From positions 930,001 through 994,000 of the forward strand of contig JADJKB010000005.1 of assembly GCA_016706225.1 (NCBI GenBank): DNA of 64,000 nucleotides, in the 5' to 3' direction. Numbering within the stretch: the first letter of the stretch is position 1; each line of letters begins with the position of its first letter. This document shows, one piece after another, positions 51,627 to 60,721 of the stretch. This DNA comes from Myxococcales bacterium. Its GTDB lineage: Bacteria; Myxococcota_A; Polyangia; Polyangiales; Polyangiaceae. A program made the position numbers and the translations under genes. The notes under the pieces were generated by a model. The model was not told where the DNA came from and did not search any database. It worked only from the letters and a program-made list of their open reading frames with translations.

Positions 51627-53399
51627 GTGATCGAGCAGCGAGCCCTCGGCAACATCCTGGTCCGTCGCGGAGTGGTGACGGCGGAGATGCTGGAGACGCT
51701 CTTCGTGCAGCAGCGGGAGAAGGGCGCGTCCCTCACGGAGCTCCTGGTCCAGGCCCAGGTGGCCAGTGAGTCCGACGTGGCCCGGGCGCTGGCCGCGGAG
51801 TGCGGGCTCTCGTTCGTCGAGCGCATCGACATCGGCAAAGTCCCGACCGAGCTCGCCACGCGCCTGCCCATCGGTTACTGCAAGAGCCACAAGATCCTGG
51901 TTACCGGTGAGCGTGAGGAGGCGGTCGAGGTCCTCTCCGCCGATCCCTTGGACACGTCGGCCCTCGACGACGTGCGGGCTGCCTTCGGCAAGCCCGTGAG
52001 CGCGGTGGTCGCATCGCCAGAGATGCTGGTGGATGCCATCAACCGGGTGTTCGAGAAGCAGGACACCCAGAGCGAGCTCGAGAGTGACGACAAACTCAGC
52101 GATGACGACGAGGTCGACATCCTGGAGTCGGACGAGGACGCGCCGATCATCCGCTGGGTGAACGGTTTGTTCTTCACGGCCGTGAAAGAGCGAGCGAGCG
52201 ACATCCACATCGAGCCCGAGGAAAAGGAGGTCCTCGTCCGCTACCGCATCGACGGGGAGCTCTACATCGCCCGGCGGGCTCCGCGTCAGTTCATGAGCTC
52301 GGTGGTCGCCCGCGTGAAGATCATGGCGGGGCTCAACATCGCCGAGAAACGCTTGCCACAAGACGGCCGCATCAGCCTGCGTATCGCCGGTCGCAGCATC
52401 GACATCCGGGTCTCGACAATTCCGACCAGTCGCGAGCAAGAGCGCATCGTGATGCGCCTCTTGCACAAGACCAACGTGCTGCTCGATCTGACGGACCTGG
52501 GGTTCTCCAGCCGCGACTACCACCTGATGAGCGCCCTCATCGAGCGGCCCGACGGCATCATCTTGGTGACCGGGCCGACCGGAAGCGGCAAGACGACCAC
52601 GCTCTACGCGTGCATCAGCAAGATCAATCGCCCGAACGTCAACATCCTGACCGCGGAGGACCCGGTCGAATACGAGATCGGCGGCATCCACCAGGTGCCG
52701 GTGCAGGCCAAGATTGGCCTCACCTTCGCCAGCGCGCTGCGCGCCTTTCTGCGCCAGGACCCCGACGTGATCATGGTCGGCGAAATTCGCGATCGCGAGA
52801 CCGCGGAGATTGCCATCCACGCATCGCTCACGGGCCACCTGGTGCTCTCGACGATCCACACCAACGACGCCCCCGGGGCGGTGACCCGGCTGGTCGAGAT
52901 GGAGATGGAGCCATTCCTGGTTCGCTCCACGGTGATCGGTATCCTCGCTCAGAGGCTGGTGCGGGTGTTGTGTCAGCACTGCAAGGAGCCGTACTCCGCC
53001 AGCGAGTACGAGCTTCAGCAGCTGGGCATCGACAAGGAGCGAACGCGGCGCCGAGACGGGCGCAAGCTGTCACCGCGCTACGTGGTGCCGGGCGTCGAGT
53101 ACTTCCCGGTCGGGTGGCGCGAGCCGGAGATGCCGACGCTGTACCGGGCCAAGGGCTGCGACAAGTGTGACAACAAGGGCTACTCCGGTCGCCTCGGCAT
53201 CTACGAACTACTCGTGATGGATGACGCGGTGGGTGCCCTCGTGCTCTCGAGCTCGGACGCTCAGAGCATCAAACGCGCGGCACAAGGCCAGGGCATGGAC
53301 TCTCTGCGCGACGACGGCGCCCGCAAGGTGCTCGAGGGCAAGACCACCGTGGAGGAAATCGTCGCTGCGACGCAGGAAGATTTCTTGATCGACGAGTGA
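51627..53399 (+). CDS. gspE: Type II secretion assembly ATPase GspE
   Basis: 590 residues from GTG 51627. N-terminal GspE N1E domains (ILVRRGVVTAEMLETLF), an acidic linker (SELESDDKLSDDDEVD), then the RecA-like ATPase: Walker A GPTGSGKT at 316-323, Asp box and Walker B DVIMVGEIRDRETAE, His box LVLSTIHTNDAPGAVTRL. The zinc domain has C449-x2-C452 and C511-x2-C514. Cytoplasmic hexamer that powers pseudopilus assembly together with GspF and GspL. Confidence 0.97.
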   Translation: MIEQRALGNILVRRGVVTAEMLETLFVQQREKGASLTELLVQAQVASESDVARALAAECGLSFVERIDIGKVPTELATRLPIGYCKSHKILVTGEREEAVEVLSADPLDTSALDDVRAAFGKPVSAVVASPEMLVDAINRVFEKQDTQSELESDDKLSDDDEVDILESDEDAPIIRWVNGLFFTAVKERASDIHIEPEEKEVLVRYRIDGELYIARRAPRQFMSSVVARVKIMAGLNIAEKRLPQDGRISLRIAGRSIDIRVSTIPTSREQERIVMRLLHKTNVLLDLTDLGFSSRDYHLMSALIERPDGIILVTGPTGSGKTTTLYACISKINRPNVNILTAEDPVEYEIGGIHQVPVQAKIGLTFASALRAFLRQDPDVIMVGEIRDRETAEIAIHASLTGHLVLSTIHTNDAPGAVTRLVEMEMEPFLVRSTVIGILAQRLVRVLCQHCKEPYSASEYELQQLGIDKERTRRRDGRKLSPRYVVPGVEYFPVGWREPEMPTLYRAKGCDKCDNKGYSGRLGIYELLVMDDAVGALVLSSSDAQSIKRAAQGQGMDSLRDDGARKVLEGKTTVEEIVAATQEDFLIDE

Positions 53400-53406
53400 G
53401 GCACTG

Positions 53407-54633
53407 ATGGCTGTCTTCGAATACAAAGGCATCCAGATCGATTCGGGTAAACCGGTCAAGGGTTACCGCGATGCCGACAACGCCAAGGCGCTGCGCGCGC
53501 TGCTCCGCAAGGAGGGGGTGCTGCTCACCCTCGCCAACGAAGAGGGAGAAAAAAAGAAGAAGTCGAAGCGGGAGATCGACCTGTTCGCGGTGTTCCGCCG
53601 GGCCAGTTCCGCCGACGTCGCGGTGATGACCCGGCAGCTCGCGACCCTGGTGCGCGCCGGCGTGCCTCTGGTGGATTCCATCTCGGCGCTCACCGAACAG
53701 GTGGAGAAAGAGCAGCTGGTTCGGGTGCTGTCCGCCGTTCGAGAGACACTCAACGAAGGCACGAGCTTTGCCAAGAGCCTCGAGGCGCACCCGCGAGTGT
53801 TCGCGCCGCTCTACGTCAACATGGTCGCGGCGGGTGAGGCCTCGGGCAATCTCGAGAACGTTCTCGAGCGCCTGGCGGACTTCATGGAGGGTCAGGCGAG
53901 GCTGAAAGGCAAGGTCGTGTCGGCGCTCGCCTATCCGGTCTTGATGATGATCATCGGCGGTCTGCTGGTGGGGTTTCTGATGGTCGCGGTGGTGCCGAAG
54001 GTGACGAGCATCTTCGAGAACCTCGGCCAGACGCTGCCTTGGAACACGCAGCTCCTGATCTTCACGTCCAACACCATCGCCGACTACTGGTGGCTGCTGA
54101 TCACGATCGCGGTGATCGTGGGGGTGAGCTTCTCGCGCTGGAGGAGCCGGCCGGCAGGGCGCATGCGCTGGGACATCTTGCAGCTCAAGTGGCCGGTCTT
54201 CGGGCGCCTGAACCTGCTGGTGGCCGTGGCGCGTTTCACCCGCACCCTCTCCACTTTGCTCTCGAGCGGTGTGCCCCTACTGCGGGCCATGGAGATCGGG
54301 CGGAACGTGCTCGGCAACGTACGTCTGGAGAGCGTCGTGACCGACGCCATCGGCTCGATCCGCGAGGGGGAGAGCATCGCCGAGCCGCTGAAGCGAAGCG
54401 GAGCGTTTCCGCCCATGGTGATCCACATGATCGCCGTCGGGGAGCGCAGCGGTCAGCTCGAGGCCATGCTCGAGAACGTCAGCCGCGCGTACGAGTCCGA
54501 CGTCGAGACACGCGTCACGGCGCTGACCAGCCTGCTCGAGCCGGTGATGATCCTGGCCCTCGGCGCGGTGGTCGGTTTCATCGCCATGAGCATCTTGATG
54601 CCCCTCATGCAGATGAACCAGTTGGTCCAATGA
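53407..54633 (+). CDS. gspF: Type II secretion inner-membrane platform GspF
   Basis: 408 residues. Two T2SSF domains (about 70-190 and 275-395), each with the helical V-x-x-M-x-R-Q-L-A-T-L-x-x-A-G-V-P-L and V-A-A-G-E-A-S-G-N-L or V-G-E-R-S-G-Q-L motifs. Three membrane helices: one after the first domain (M-M-I-I-G-G-L-L-V-G-F-L), one around 220 and one at the end (ALGAVVGFIAMSILM). A basic Lys-rich loop near residue 50 lies in the cytoplasmic N-terminus. Standard length. Interacts with GspE and GspL. Confidence 0.96.
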   Translation: MAVFEYKGIQIDSGKPVKGYRDADNAKALRALLRKEGVLLTLANEEGEKKKKSKREIDLFAVFRRASSADVAVMTRQLATLVRAGVPLVDSISALTEQVEKEQLVRVLSAVRETLNEGTSFAKSLEAHPRVFAPLYVNMVAAGEASGNLENVLERLADFMEGQARLKGKVVSALAYPVLMMIIGGLLVGFLMVAVVPKVTSIFENLGQTLPWNTQLLIFTSNTIADYWWLLITIAVIVGVSFSRWRSRPAGRMRWDILQLKWPVFGRLNLLVAVARFTRTLSTLLSSGVPLLRAMEIGRNVLGNVRLESVVTDAIGSIREGESIAEPLKRSGAFPPMVIHMIAVGERSGQLEAMLENVSRAYESDVETRVTALTSLLEPVMILALGAVVGFIAMSILMPLMQMNQLVQ

Positions 54634-54639
54634 GCAGCC

Positions 54640-55053
54640 ATGCGTCGCCGACGAAGCAAAGACCAACGGATCTTCTTTCCCTGGGAAGGGCGGGGGGGGA
54701 TCGTGCGGCGCCTGGGACTTGGGCGCGTGCGACCGGTGTTGTTCGCACTGTCGGTAATCGGCGTCGTGGTCTGGGTGGGGCTGCGGGAGCGCACCCGAGC
54801 CGGCGTGCGCCAGACCCGGGCCACGCTCAACGACGCACGGGCCGTGGTGGATTCGTATATGGCCGACCACGATGGGGGCTGCCCGGCGGAGCTCGGCGCG
54901 GTGGTGCAGGGCTCGCGCTTCGAGACCACGCCGCGGGACGCTTGGGGGCGTCCCCTGCGTTTGATCTGTCCGGGCAAGCGCGAAGGTGCTGCCTACGAGT
55001 TGATGAGTGATGGACCCGACGGCAAGCCCGGTGGGCTCGATCGGATCGAGTGA
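54640..55053 (+). CDS. GspG-like protein without prepilin signal
   Basis: 137 residues from ATG 54640. A very basic N-terminus (M-R-R-R-R-S-K-D) and a membrane helix (about 31-50) are followed by a domain with the order of the GspG globular part: A-R-A-V-V-D-S-Y, a first Cys (G-G-C-P-A-E-L), TPRDAWGRPLRLICPG and the loop SDGPDGKPGGLD, like the calcium loop of major pseudopilins. There is no G/xxxxE processing site, so it cannot be a normal pseudopilin. It sits between gspF and gspG in a position where most operons have nothing. Possibly a membrane-tethered GspG paralogue that caps or chaperones the pilus. Confidence 0.75.
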   Translation: MRRRRSKDQRIFFPWEGRGGIVRRLGLGRVRPVLFALSVIGVVVWVGLRERTRAGVRQTRATLNDARAVVDSYMADHDGGCPAELGAVVQGSRFETTPRDAWGRPLRLICPGKREGAAYELMSDGPDGKPGGLDRIE

Positions 55054-55066
55054 GATAGGAGACCGC

Positions 55067-55519
55067 ATGACGCTAGATGTGAGCGAACGAAAGAAGATGA
55101 TCCTGGCGCTGCTGCGCCGCAGGCAGAAGGCTCGCGGCGTCACGCTCCTCGAGGTGCTGATCGTCGTGGCCATCATCGCGATGGTTGCCGGTGGTGTGGC
55201 ATTCTTCGCGCTACCGCGCTTCAAAGAGGCGCAGATCAAGACGGCCGAGACGGGCGCGCGGGTGATCCGTCAAGCGACCCAGAGCTGGCAGGCCTCGAAC
55301 AACGAATCCAACTGTCCGACCATCAGCCAGCTGGTTCAGGACAAACAGCTCGATCCTGGGGCGAACACCACGGACCCGTGGGGGCAGCCATACGTGATCA
55401 ACTGTGCCGACGGCGACGTGAGTGTCACTTCGACCGGACCCGACAAGAAGAAGGGCACCAAGGACGACATTCACGTGCCGAAATCTTCGGCCACTCCCGA
55501 GGCCGGCGCCGGCGAATGA
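55067..55519 (+). CDS. gspG: Major pseudopilin GspG
   Basis: 150 residues from ATG 55067, with TAGGAGA at 55055-55061 as ribosome binding site. The prepilin peptidase site is KARG-VTLLEVLIVVAII, with Glu at +5; the leader of 24 residues is long. The globular part has two Cys (S-N-C-P-T-I and V-I-N-C-A-D) and TTDPWGQPYV. The C-terminal calcium region (S-T-G-P-D-K-K-K-G-T-K-D-D-I) is looser than in the neighbouring GspG-like protein. Main building block of the pseudopilus. Confidence 0.94.
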   Translation: MTLDVSERKKMILALLRRRQKARGVTLLEVLIVVAIIAMVAGGVAFFALPRFKEAQIKTAETGARVIRQATQSWQASNNESNCPTISQLVQDKQLDPGANTTDPWGQPYVINCADGDVSVTSTGPDKKKGTKDDIHVPKSSATPEAGAGE

Positions 55520-55529
55520 CCGAGGCAGG

Positions 55530-56306
55530 ATGAGCGTGTTGGCGACAAGACGAAGGGAACCGGACCGAGCTCCTCGGCGGTCTCGTCGTGTCGCCGAGAA
55601 CGGCCGGCGCAGAGCCTCGCGCGCCAGAGCGCGCGGTCTGAGCCTGATCGAGGTGTTGATCGTCGTGGCGCTGATCGCGCTGATGAGCGGTGCTGCGGTG
55701 TACGGCTCCGGCATGCTCACCTCCAGTCGTCAGCGTGCCGCCGCCACCTTGGTGCTGAGCGCGGTACGCATGGGGGTCACTCGCGCCAACACCACTGGTC
55801 GCCCGGTGCGCCTGGTCTTCGACCTCGACGAGCACCGGCTGCTGCTCGAGGAGACCAGCGACGTGATGCTGCGGGCCAAGGAAGAGAAGAACACCGGTGG
55901 CGGTGCCGAGGCCGCCACGGAGGCCGAGCAGCTGGCGCGAGCCGAGGCCGAACGCATCATCGATGGTCCGAAGGCGCCTCGCGCGAAGTTCAGCGCGGTG
56001 AAACAGTTTGGCTTCGACGGGGACGAACCCGGCAAGGGGCGCGGTCTCGGTGCCGGCGTCAAGTTCAAGCAAGTTCAGACCGCACACGACGAAGAGCCGC
56101 GCAGCTCTGGCCGCGCCTACCTCTTCTTCTGGCCCGGCGGCGGCACCGAACGCGCGGTCGTGCAGATCGTCCGCGAGGGGGACACGGAAGGCTTGAGTGT
56201 GGTGGTGAGCCCACTCACTGGACGCGGCAAGATCGAGCACGGGCCGGTGAAGCTCGAAGGCGTCCGCACCGACGACGACTTCGGCCAGCTGGAGGAGGAG
56301 CGATGA
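55530..56306 (+). CDS. gspH: Minor pseudopilin GspH
   Basis: 258 residues from ATG 55530. The processing site is ARARG-LSLIEVLIVVALIALM with Glu at +5. The leader is 36 residues with 16 Arg, far longer than the usual 5-10. The body holds the V-R-L-V-F-D-L-D-E-H-R strand common to GspH/FimT and a long Glu/Ala-rich insertion (about 108-150). The stop overlaps gspI by four bases (ATGA). Confidence 0.85.
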   Translation: MSVLATRRREPDRAPRRSRRVAENGRRRASRARARGLSLIEVLIVVALIALMSGAAVYGSGMLTSSRQRAAATLVLSAVRMGVTRANTTGRPVRLVFDLDEHRLLLEETSDVMLRAKEEKNTGGGAEAATEAEQLARAEAERIIDGPKAPRAKFSAVKQFGFDGDEPGKGRGLGAGVKFKQVQTAHDEEPRSSGRAYLFFWPGGGTERAVVQIVREGDTEGLSVVVSPLTGRGKIEHGPVKLEGVRTDDDFGQLEEER

Positions 56307-57061
56307 CGCCCACGCGGCGCGGCTTCACTCTGCTCGAGGTCTTGGTCGCGATCGCGATCTTGGGCCTGGGCATGACCGTGCTGCTGAGCTCCCAGGCGGG
56401 GCTATTTTCCAGCTCCCAGCGCGCTCAGAACCTCAGCGTTGCCACGGGGCTCTTGCGCTGCAAGATGAGTGAGGTCGAGCTCAAGCTGCAGACCCAAGGT
56501 TTTTCGTTGATCGATCAGACCGACGAGGGGGCTTGCTGCGAGGACGAGAGTGAGTCCCGCTTCCAGTGTTCGTGGAAGGTCGAGCGCGTCGAGCTGCCAC
56601 AGCCCAAGGACCTGAGTGACCCCGGTGACGGGGGCGCCGACGAGCCGGGTGGGCTCGGTGCTTTTGGTGGGCTCGCCGCGCTCCAGTCCGGCGGTCCGGC
56701 GGTCCTGGGCGCGGACGGTGGCATCGGCGGACTGTCGAGCCTGCTCTCGTCGGGGGCCGCGGCCGGTGGAGTGCAGGGCATGGCTCCGCTCGTGATGAGC
56801 ATGGTCTACCCGGATCTGAAGCCGATGCTGGAGGCCAGCATTCGAAAAGTCACGCTCACCGTGCACTGGAAAGAGGGCTCGAACGCCCGCGACCTGTCGG
56901 TGACCCAGTACGTGACCAATCCCCAGCAAGGGGGACTGGATCCCAACGCCGCGGCCGGACTTGGCGCTCTCGGAGATCAGCTCGAAGGCTTGACGAGCCC
57001 GGCCCCGACGCCAGGCGCCGGCGGCGGCGCGGCCAACAACAACTCGCGAGGCAAACGATGA
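56303..57061 (+). CDS. gspI: Minor pseudopilin GspI
   Basis: 252 residues. Short leader M-T-P-T-R-R-G, then FTLLEVLVAIAILGLGM with Glu at +5. The body contains a C-C-E-D-E-S-E-S-R-F-Q-C segment (Cys cluster), then a Gly/Ala-rich stretch (about 115-160) that is unusual for GspI and makes it about twice the normal length of roughly 125. It ends with a Gly/Asn-rich tail. Part of the GspI-J-K tip complex. Overlaps gspJ by four bases (ATGA). Confidence 0.86.
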   Translation: MTPTRRGFTLLEVLVAIAILGLGMTVLLSSQAGLFSSSQRAQNLSVATGLLRCKMSEVELKLQTQGFSLIDQTDEGACCEDESESRFQCSWKVERVELPQPKDLSDPGDGGADEPGGLGAFGGLAALQSGGPAVLGADGGIGGLSSLLSSGAAAGGVQGMAPLVMSMVYPDLKPMLEASIRKVTLTVHWKEGSNARDLSVTQYVTNPQQGGLDPNAAAGLGALGDQLEGLTSPAPTPGAGGGAANNNSRGKR

Positions 57062-57774
57062 GGCGCCGCCAGCTGCGCCGTATGCTCGCGGGCTTCACCC
57101 TGATCGAGCTCTTGGTTGCCATCGCCGTGCTGTCGATGATCTCGATCCTGATCTATTCGGCCTTTGCGGGCATGAAACGCAGCCGCGAAGGCATTCAGCG
57201 CGTGGGGGATCGTTACCGCGAAGGTCGATTGGCCATGGCTCGGATCACCCGCGAGCTCCAGAGCGCCTACGTCTCCGCTCACTTGCCCATCGACCAGAGC
57301 ATCGTGGTGGTGAAGACCGCCTTCATCGGCACCCGAGGCACGCCGGCGGATCGCGTCGACTTCGCCTCGTTCTCCAACGTGCGGGTGGACCGCGACTCGC
57401 ACGAGTCCGACCAGGCGGAGATCGCCTACTTCGGCGAGACGGACCCCAAGAAACAGGGCACCACCCACCTGGTGCGCCGAGTGAGCCCGCGGGTCGATCT
57501 GCGCCCCGACCGAGGCGGTCGCATCGAGGTGCTGGCGACGGACATCGACCTATTCGATCTCGAATACCTAGATCCGCTGACCGGTCAGTGGACCGAGACC
57601 TGGGACACCTCGCAGGCCACCGGACAGCTCGGCCGATTGCCGCTCCAGGTTCGCGTGATCTTGGTCCTGAACGAGGGCCGTCGCTCGGGCGAGGGCCGTG
57701 GCCGTGAGCCACTGCGTTTCTCGACCAAGATTGCACTTCCCATTCAACGCGCGCTCACCTTTGCAACCCAATGA
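57058..57774 (+). CDS. gspJ: Minor pseudopilin GspJ
   Basis: 238 residues. Leader M-R-R-R-Q-L-R-R-M-L-A-G, then FTLIELLVAIAVLSMISILIY with Glu at +5. Body motifs M-A-R-I-T-R-E-L-Q-S-A-Y and D-L-F-D-L-E-Y-L-D match the GspJ family. It forms the pilus tip with GspI and GspK. Overlaps gspK by four bases (ATGA). Confidence 0.9.
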   Translation: MRRRQLRRMLAGFTLIELLVAIAVLSMISILIYSAFAGMKRSREGIQRVGDRYREGRLAMARITRELQSAYVSAHLPIDQSIVVVKTAFIGTRGTPADRVDFASFSNVRVDRDSHESDQAEIAYFGETDPKKQGTTHLVRRVSPRVDLRPDRGGRIEVLATDIDLFDLEYLDPLTGQWTETWDTSQATGQLGRLPLQVRVILVLNEGRRSGEGRGREPLRFSTKIALPIQRALTFATQ

Positions 57775-59237
57775 GACAAGCTCGCGAAAACCAGCAACCT
57801 CGACCGCGCCGCTTCGCGGCAGGCCGAGCTCTACGCCGACGTCGGCGAAGAGACCGGGGTGTGGCCATCGTCTTGGTGTTGTCGGCGCTGACGATTCTGG
57901 CTGTGATGCTGGCGGAGTTTCAGGACGAGACGAGCGCTGAGCTGGGCAGCGCGCTCTCCCAGCGTGACGCCGTGAAGGCGGAGTACGCGGCGAAGAGCTC
58001 GATCAGCCTGTCACGGCTCTTGATCGCGTCCGAGCCGACGATTCGCAAGGCGCTGGCGCCGCTGTTTCTGCTGATGAAACAGGGGCCGCCGCAGATCCCG
58101 GTCTGGGAGTTCGCCGACCGGGTGCTGGGCGCGTTCAACGACAGCGAGGGCAACGAGGCGTTCCTCAGCTTGGCCGGCGTGGGCGTCAGCGAAGGCAAGA
58201 ATCTGGGGCTCGAGGGCGCCGGCTTCGAGGTGAAGATCATCGATGAAGACGCCAAGGTGAACGTGAACACACCCGCGCGCGGCGATGCTTTCAGCCAGGC
58301 GCGGCTCGCGGCCCAGCTGATCGGCCTGCTCGGCGGTCCGCAGTATGACCCTTTGTTCGACAATCGTGATGGGGACGGACAGTTCTCCGATCGGCAGGCC
58401 ATCTGCGGTGCGATCATCGACTGGACGGATCCCGATCAAGACGGATACGTCTGCGACCCGCACTCCGGCTCGGCGCAACAGGCCGGGGCAGAGGACTCGT
58501 TCTATCAGCTGCTGAAGAAACCCTACCCGCGGAAGAACTCGGCGTTCGACAGCCTGGCCGAGCTCAGACTGGTGCGGGGTGTGGGGGAGGACTTCTGGTC
58601 GACCTTCGTGGATCCCGATCCGAGCCGGCCCGACAAACGCGTCATGACGGTGTGGGGTCAGGGCAAGGTGAACGTCAACACCGCCAACCCGCAGACGGTC
58701 TTGGCAGTGATTTGCGGCGCGGCGGTGCCGGGCACGCCGCTGTGCAGTGATCCGGCCGAGGCGGCCAAGTTCCTGACGGCGTTCGACCTGGTGAAGTCGT
58801 TCACGGCGGGTGCACCGCTGTTTGGTTCGCCGAAGGCGTTCATCAGCGCGCTCAAGGGCAAGGGCATGTTCGGTGCTGCGCTGTCGGCCCTCGAAATGAA
58901 GCCGATTCAGCTGCTGTCCGACACGGAGACGATCAAGAGCATCACGACCGAGAGCATGGTGTTCAGCATCTACGCAACCGGCTACGTGAAGGCGGGTCAG
59001 CGCGAGACCCGGGTGCGGATCCACAGCGTGGTCGATTTCCGCGGTGCGCCACCGCCGGGCGCGGCCCCGGGCGCACTCAGCGCGCTCACCGCGGCGGCTG
59101 CTGCCGGCGCCGGCGCCCCCAGCACTGGAACGCCGCCGCCGCCGGGTGATCTGCCCGAAGGCGCCACCGAAGCGGCCATCGCCGCCGCGTTCCAACCGAA
59201 CCCGGGCGGCAACATCATCTACTATCGAATCGACTGA
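57771..59237 (+). CDS. gspK: Pilus-tip pseudopilin GspK
   Basis: 488 residues. A 30-residue Arg-rich leader ends RRDRG, then VAIVLVLSALTILAVMLAEF; position +5 is Leu, not Glu, as is normal for GspK. Large globular domain with VKIIDEDAKVNVNTPA, the helix-hairpin-helix-like LRLVRGVGEDFW and GKVNVNTANPQTVLAVI, all typical of GspK. It is longer than the E. coli protein (about 330), with Asp/Gly-rich calcium-type loops (DPLFDNRDGDGQFSDRQA) and an Ala/Pro/Gly C-terminal linker (about 430-470). Confidence 0.93.
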   Translation: MRQARENQQPRPRRFAAGRALRRRRRRDRGVAIVLVLSALTILAVMLAEFQDETSAELGSALSQRDAVKAEYAAKSSISLSRLLIASEPTIRKALAPLFLLMKQGPPQIPVWEFADRVLGAFNDSEGNEAFLSLAGVGVSEGKNLGLEGAGFEVKIIDEDAKVNVNTPARGDAFSQARLAAQLIGLLGGPQYDPLFDNRDGDGQFSDRQAICGAIIDWTDPDQDGYVCDPHSGSAQQAGAEDSFYQLLKKPYPRKNSAFDSLAELRLVRGVGEDFWSTFVDPDPSRPDKRVMTVWGQGKVNVNTANPQTVLAVICGAAVPGTPLCSDPAEAAKFLTAFDLVKSFTAGAPLFGSPKAFISALKGKGMFGAALSALEMKPIQLLSDTETIKSITTESMVFSIYATGYVKAGQRETRVRIHSVVDFRGAPPPGAAPGALSALTAAAAAGAGAPSTGTPPPPGDLPEGATEAAIAAAFQPNPGGNIIYYRID

Positions 59238-59242
59238 GAATA

Positions 59243-60718
59243 ATGGCACGTCTAGTTGGCATCGATCTTCGACCCTCGCACGTTCGTGCGGTGCTGCTCT
59301 CCACGCGTTATCGCCGCATCGTGGTCGAGCGCATGCTCGAGGTCGACATTGGCTCGCCGGACCAGAGCGAACAGGCCTTGGCAGGCTGTGCGCTGCCGCT
59401 GGTGCAACACAGCGAATCCGTCTCGGTGGCCATGGATGGCGAGCAGACCTTCTTGCATCGACTGAGCTTGCCGAGCACCGCGATGAAACAGCTTGCGGAG
59501 GTGATCCCCTTCGAGCTGGAGGCGCAGGTGCCCGTTGATTTCGACGAGCTGGTCTACGACTATCGCCTGCTCCGTCGCAGTGGCGGCGCATCCCCGGTCG
59601 TGGTGCTGTCCGCCGCCGCGCGCATCGAGCACGTGCGCGCGCGCATCGAGCAGGTCGCGCGAGTCCTGGGGCGCCCGGTGGAGCGTGTCGCGGTGGGACC
59701 GCTCTCGCTGGCGAACCTGGTCGCGGTCTGCCCTGCGCTTGGCGCGCCCGGCCCCATCGCCATCGTCGATCTCGGCGGCAACCACACCGAGGTGGTGGTG
59801 CTCGCCGACGGGGAGCCGGTCTTTGGACGCACCCTCTCTCGGGGTGTGGCCGGGCTGCCGGAGACGGCGCCGGCGCTCGCGTCCGAACTGCGCCAGACGG
59901 CCGCGGGGTTTGCGGCGCGAGGCGGCGCGGAAATCACCCAGGTCTATCTGGTGGGCGGCGGCGCCGCCGCTCCGGGAGCCGAGGTCTACCTGGCCCACGA
60001 GCTGGGGCTGCCCACCGGGCCGCTGCCGACGCTCGAGCTGGAGGGCGTGAGTCCGGAGCTGGTCGAGGCGCTGCCGCGGTTTGCCAAGGCCATCTCCATC
60101 GCCCTGGGCCTCAGCGGCCGCGCGCGTGACCTCGATCTTCGGAAAGGGCCGCTCGCCTTCCAGCGTGGTTACGGATTCTTGAAGGAGCGGGTGCCGCTCT
60201 TGGCGGGGCTCGGAGTGGCGATCATCGTCAGCTTCGTGTTCGCGGCCTGGGCTGAGCTGAACACACTCGGTCGGGATCAAGAGACCTTGAGCCGTGCGCT
60301 GGCCTCGCTGACCAAGACCGTGCTCGGTCAAGAGACGAGTGATCCGGAGGAAGCCAAGAACCTGCTGGAGAAGGCCCGGGGCAAGGACGAGGTCGATCCT
60401 CAGCCGCCCCTCGATGGTCTCGACGTGATGATCGAGCTCTCGAAGGCCGTACCGTCGAGCGTGACGCACGACGTCGAAGAGCTCGATGTGCAGAGGGGCC
60501 ACGTCAAGATCAACGGGGTCGTCGGCTCGGCGCAGGACGCTCAGACCATCGCGACCAACCTCAAGGCCGTGAAGTGCTTCAACGACGTGAAGATCTCCAA
60601 GGTGACCCAGGTCATCAACAGCGACCGTCAGAAATACGTGCTCGAGTTCGATGTGAAATGTCAGGAAGAGAAGAAGGCCAAGAAGAAGACGGAGGGCGGC
60701 GATACCTCGCCGGAGTGA
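59243..60718 (+). CDS. gspL: Type II secretion protein GspL (PilM/actin-like)
   Basis: 491 residues. The first 300 form an actin-like cytoplasmic domain: VGIDLRPSHVRAVLL, a Phe-Glu-Leu strand EVIPFELEAQVPVDFDEL, IAIVDLGGNHTEVVVL and VYLVGGGAAAPG. A membrane helix follows (about 316-337, L-L-A-G-L-G-V-A-I-I-V-S-F), then a ferredoxin-like periplasmic domain with V-K-I-N-G-V-V-G-S-A-Q-D-A. The tail is Lys/Glu-rich. GspL binds GspE in the cytoplasm and GspM in the membrane. Resembles PilM and PilN fused, as usual. Confidence 0.9.
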   Translation: MARLVGIDLRPSHVRAVLLSTRYRRIVVERMLEVDIGSPDQSEQALAGCALPLVQHSESVSVAMDGEQTFLHRLSLPSTAMKQLAEVIPFELEAQVPVDFDELVYDYRLLRRSGGASPVVVLSAAARIEHVRARIEQVARVLGRPVERVAVGPLSLANLVAVCPALGAPGPIAIVDLGGNHTEVVVLADGEPVFGRTLSRGVAGLPETAPALASELRQTAAGFAARGGAEITQVYLVGGGAAAPGAEVYLAHELGLPTGPLPTLELEGVSPELVEALPRFAKAISIALGLSGRARDLDLRKGPLAFQRGYGFLKERVPLLAGLGVAIIVSFVFAAWAELNTLGRDQETLSRALASLTKTVLGQETSDPEEAKNLLEKARGKDEVDPQPPLDGLDVMIELSKAVPSSVTHDVEELDVQRGHVKINGVVGSAQDAQTIATNLKAVKCFNDVKISKVTQVINSDRQKYVLEFDVKCQEEKKAKKKTEGGDTSPE

Positions 60719-60721
60719 GCC

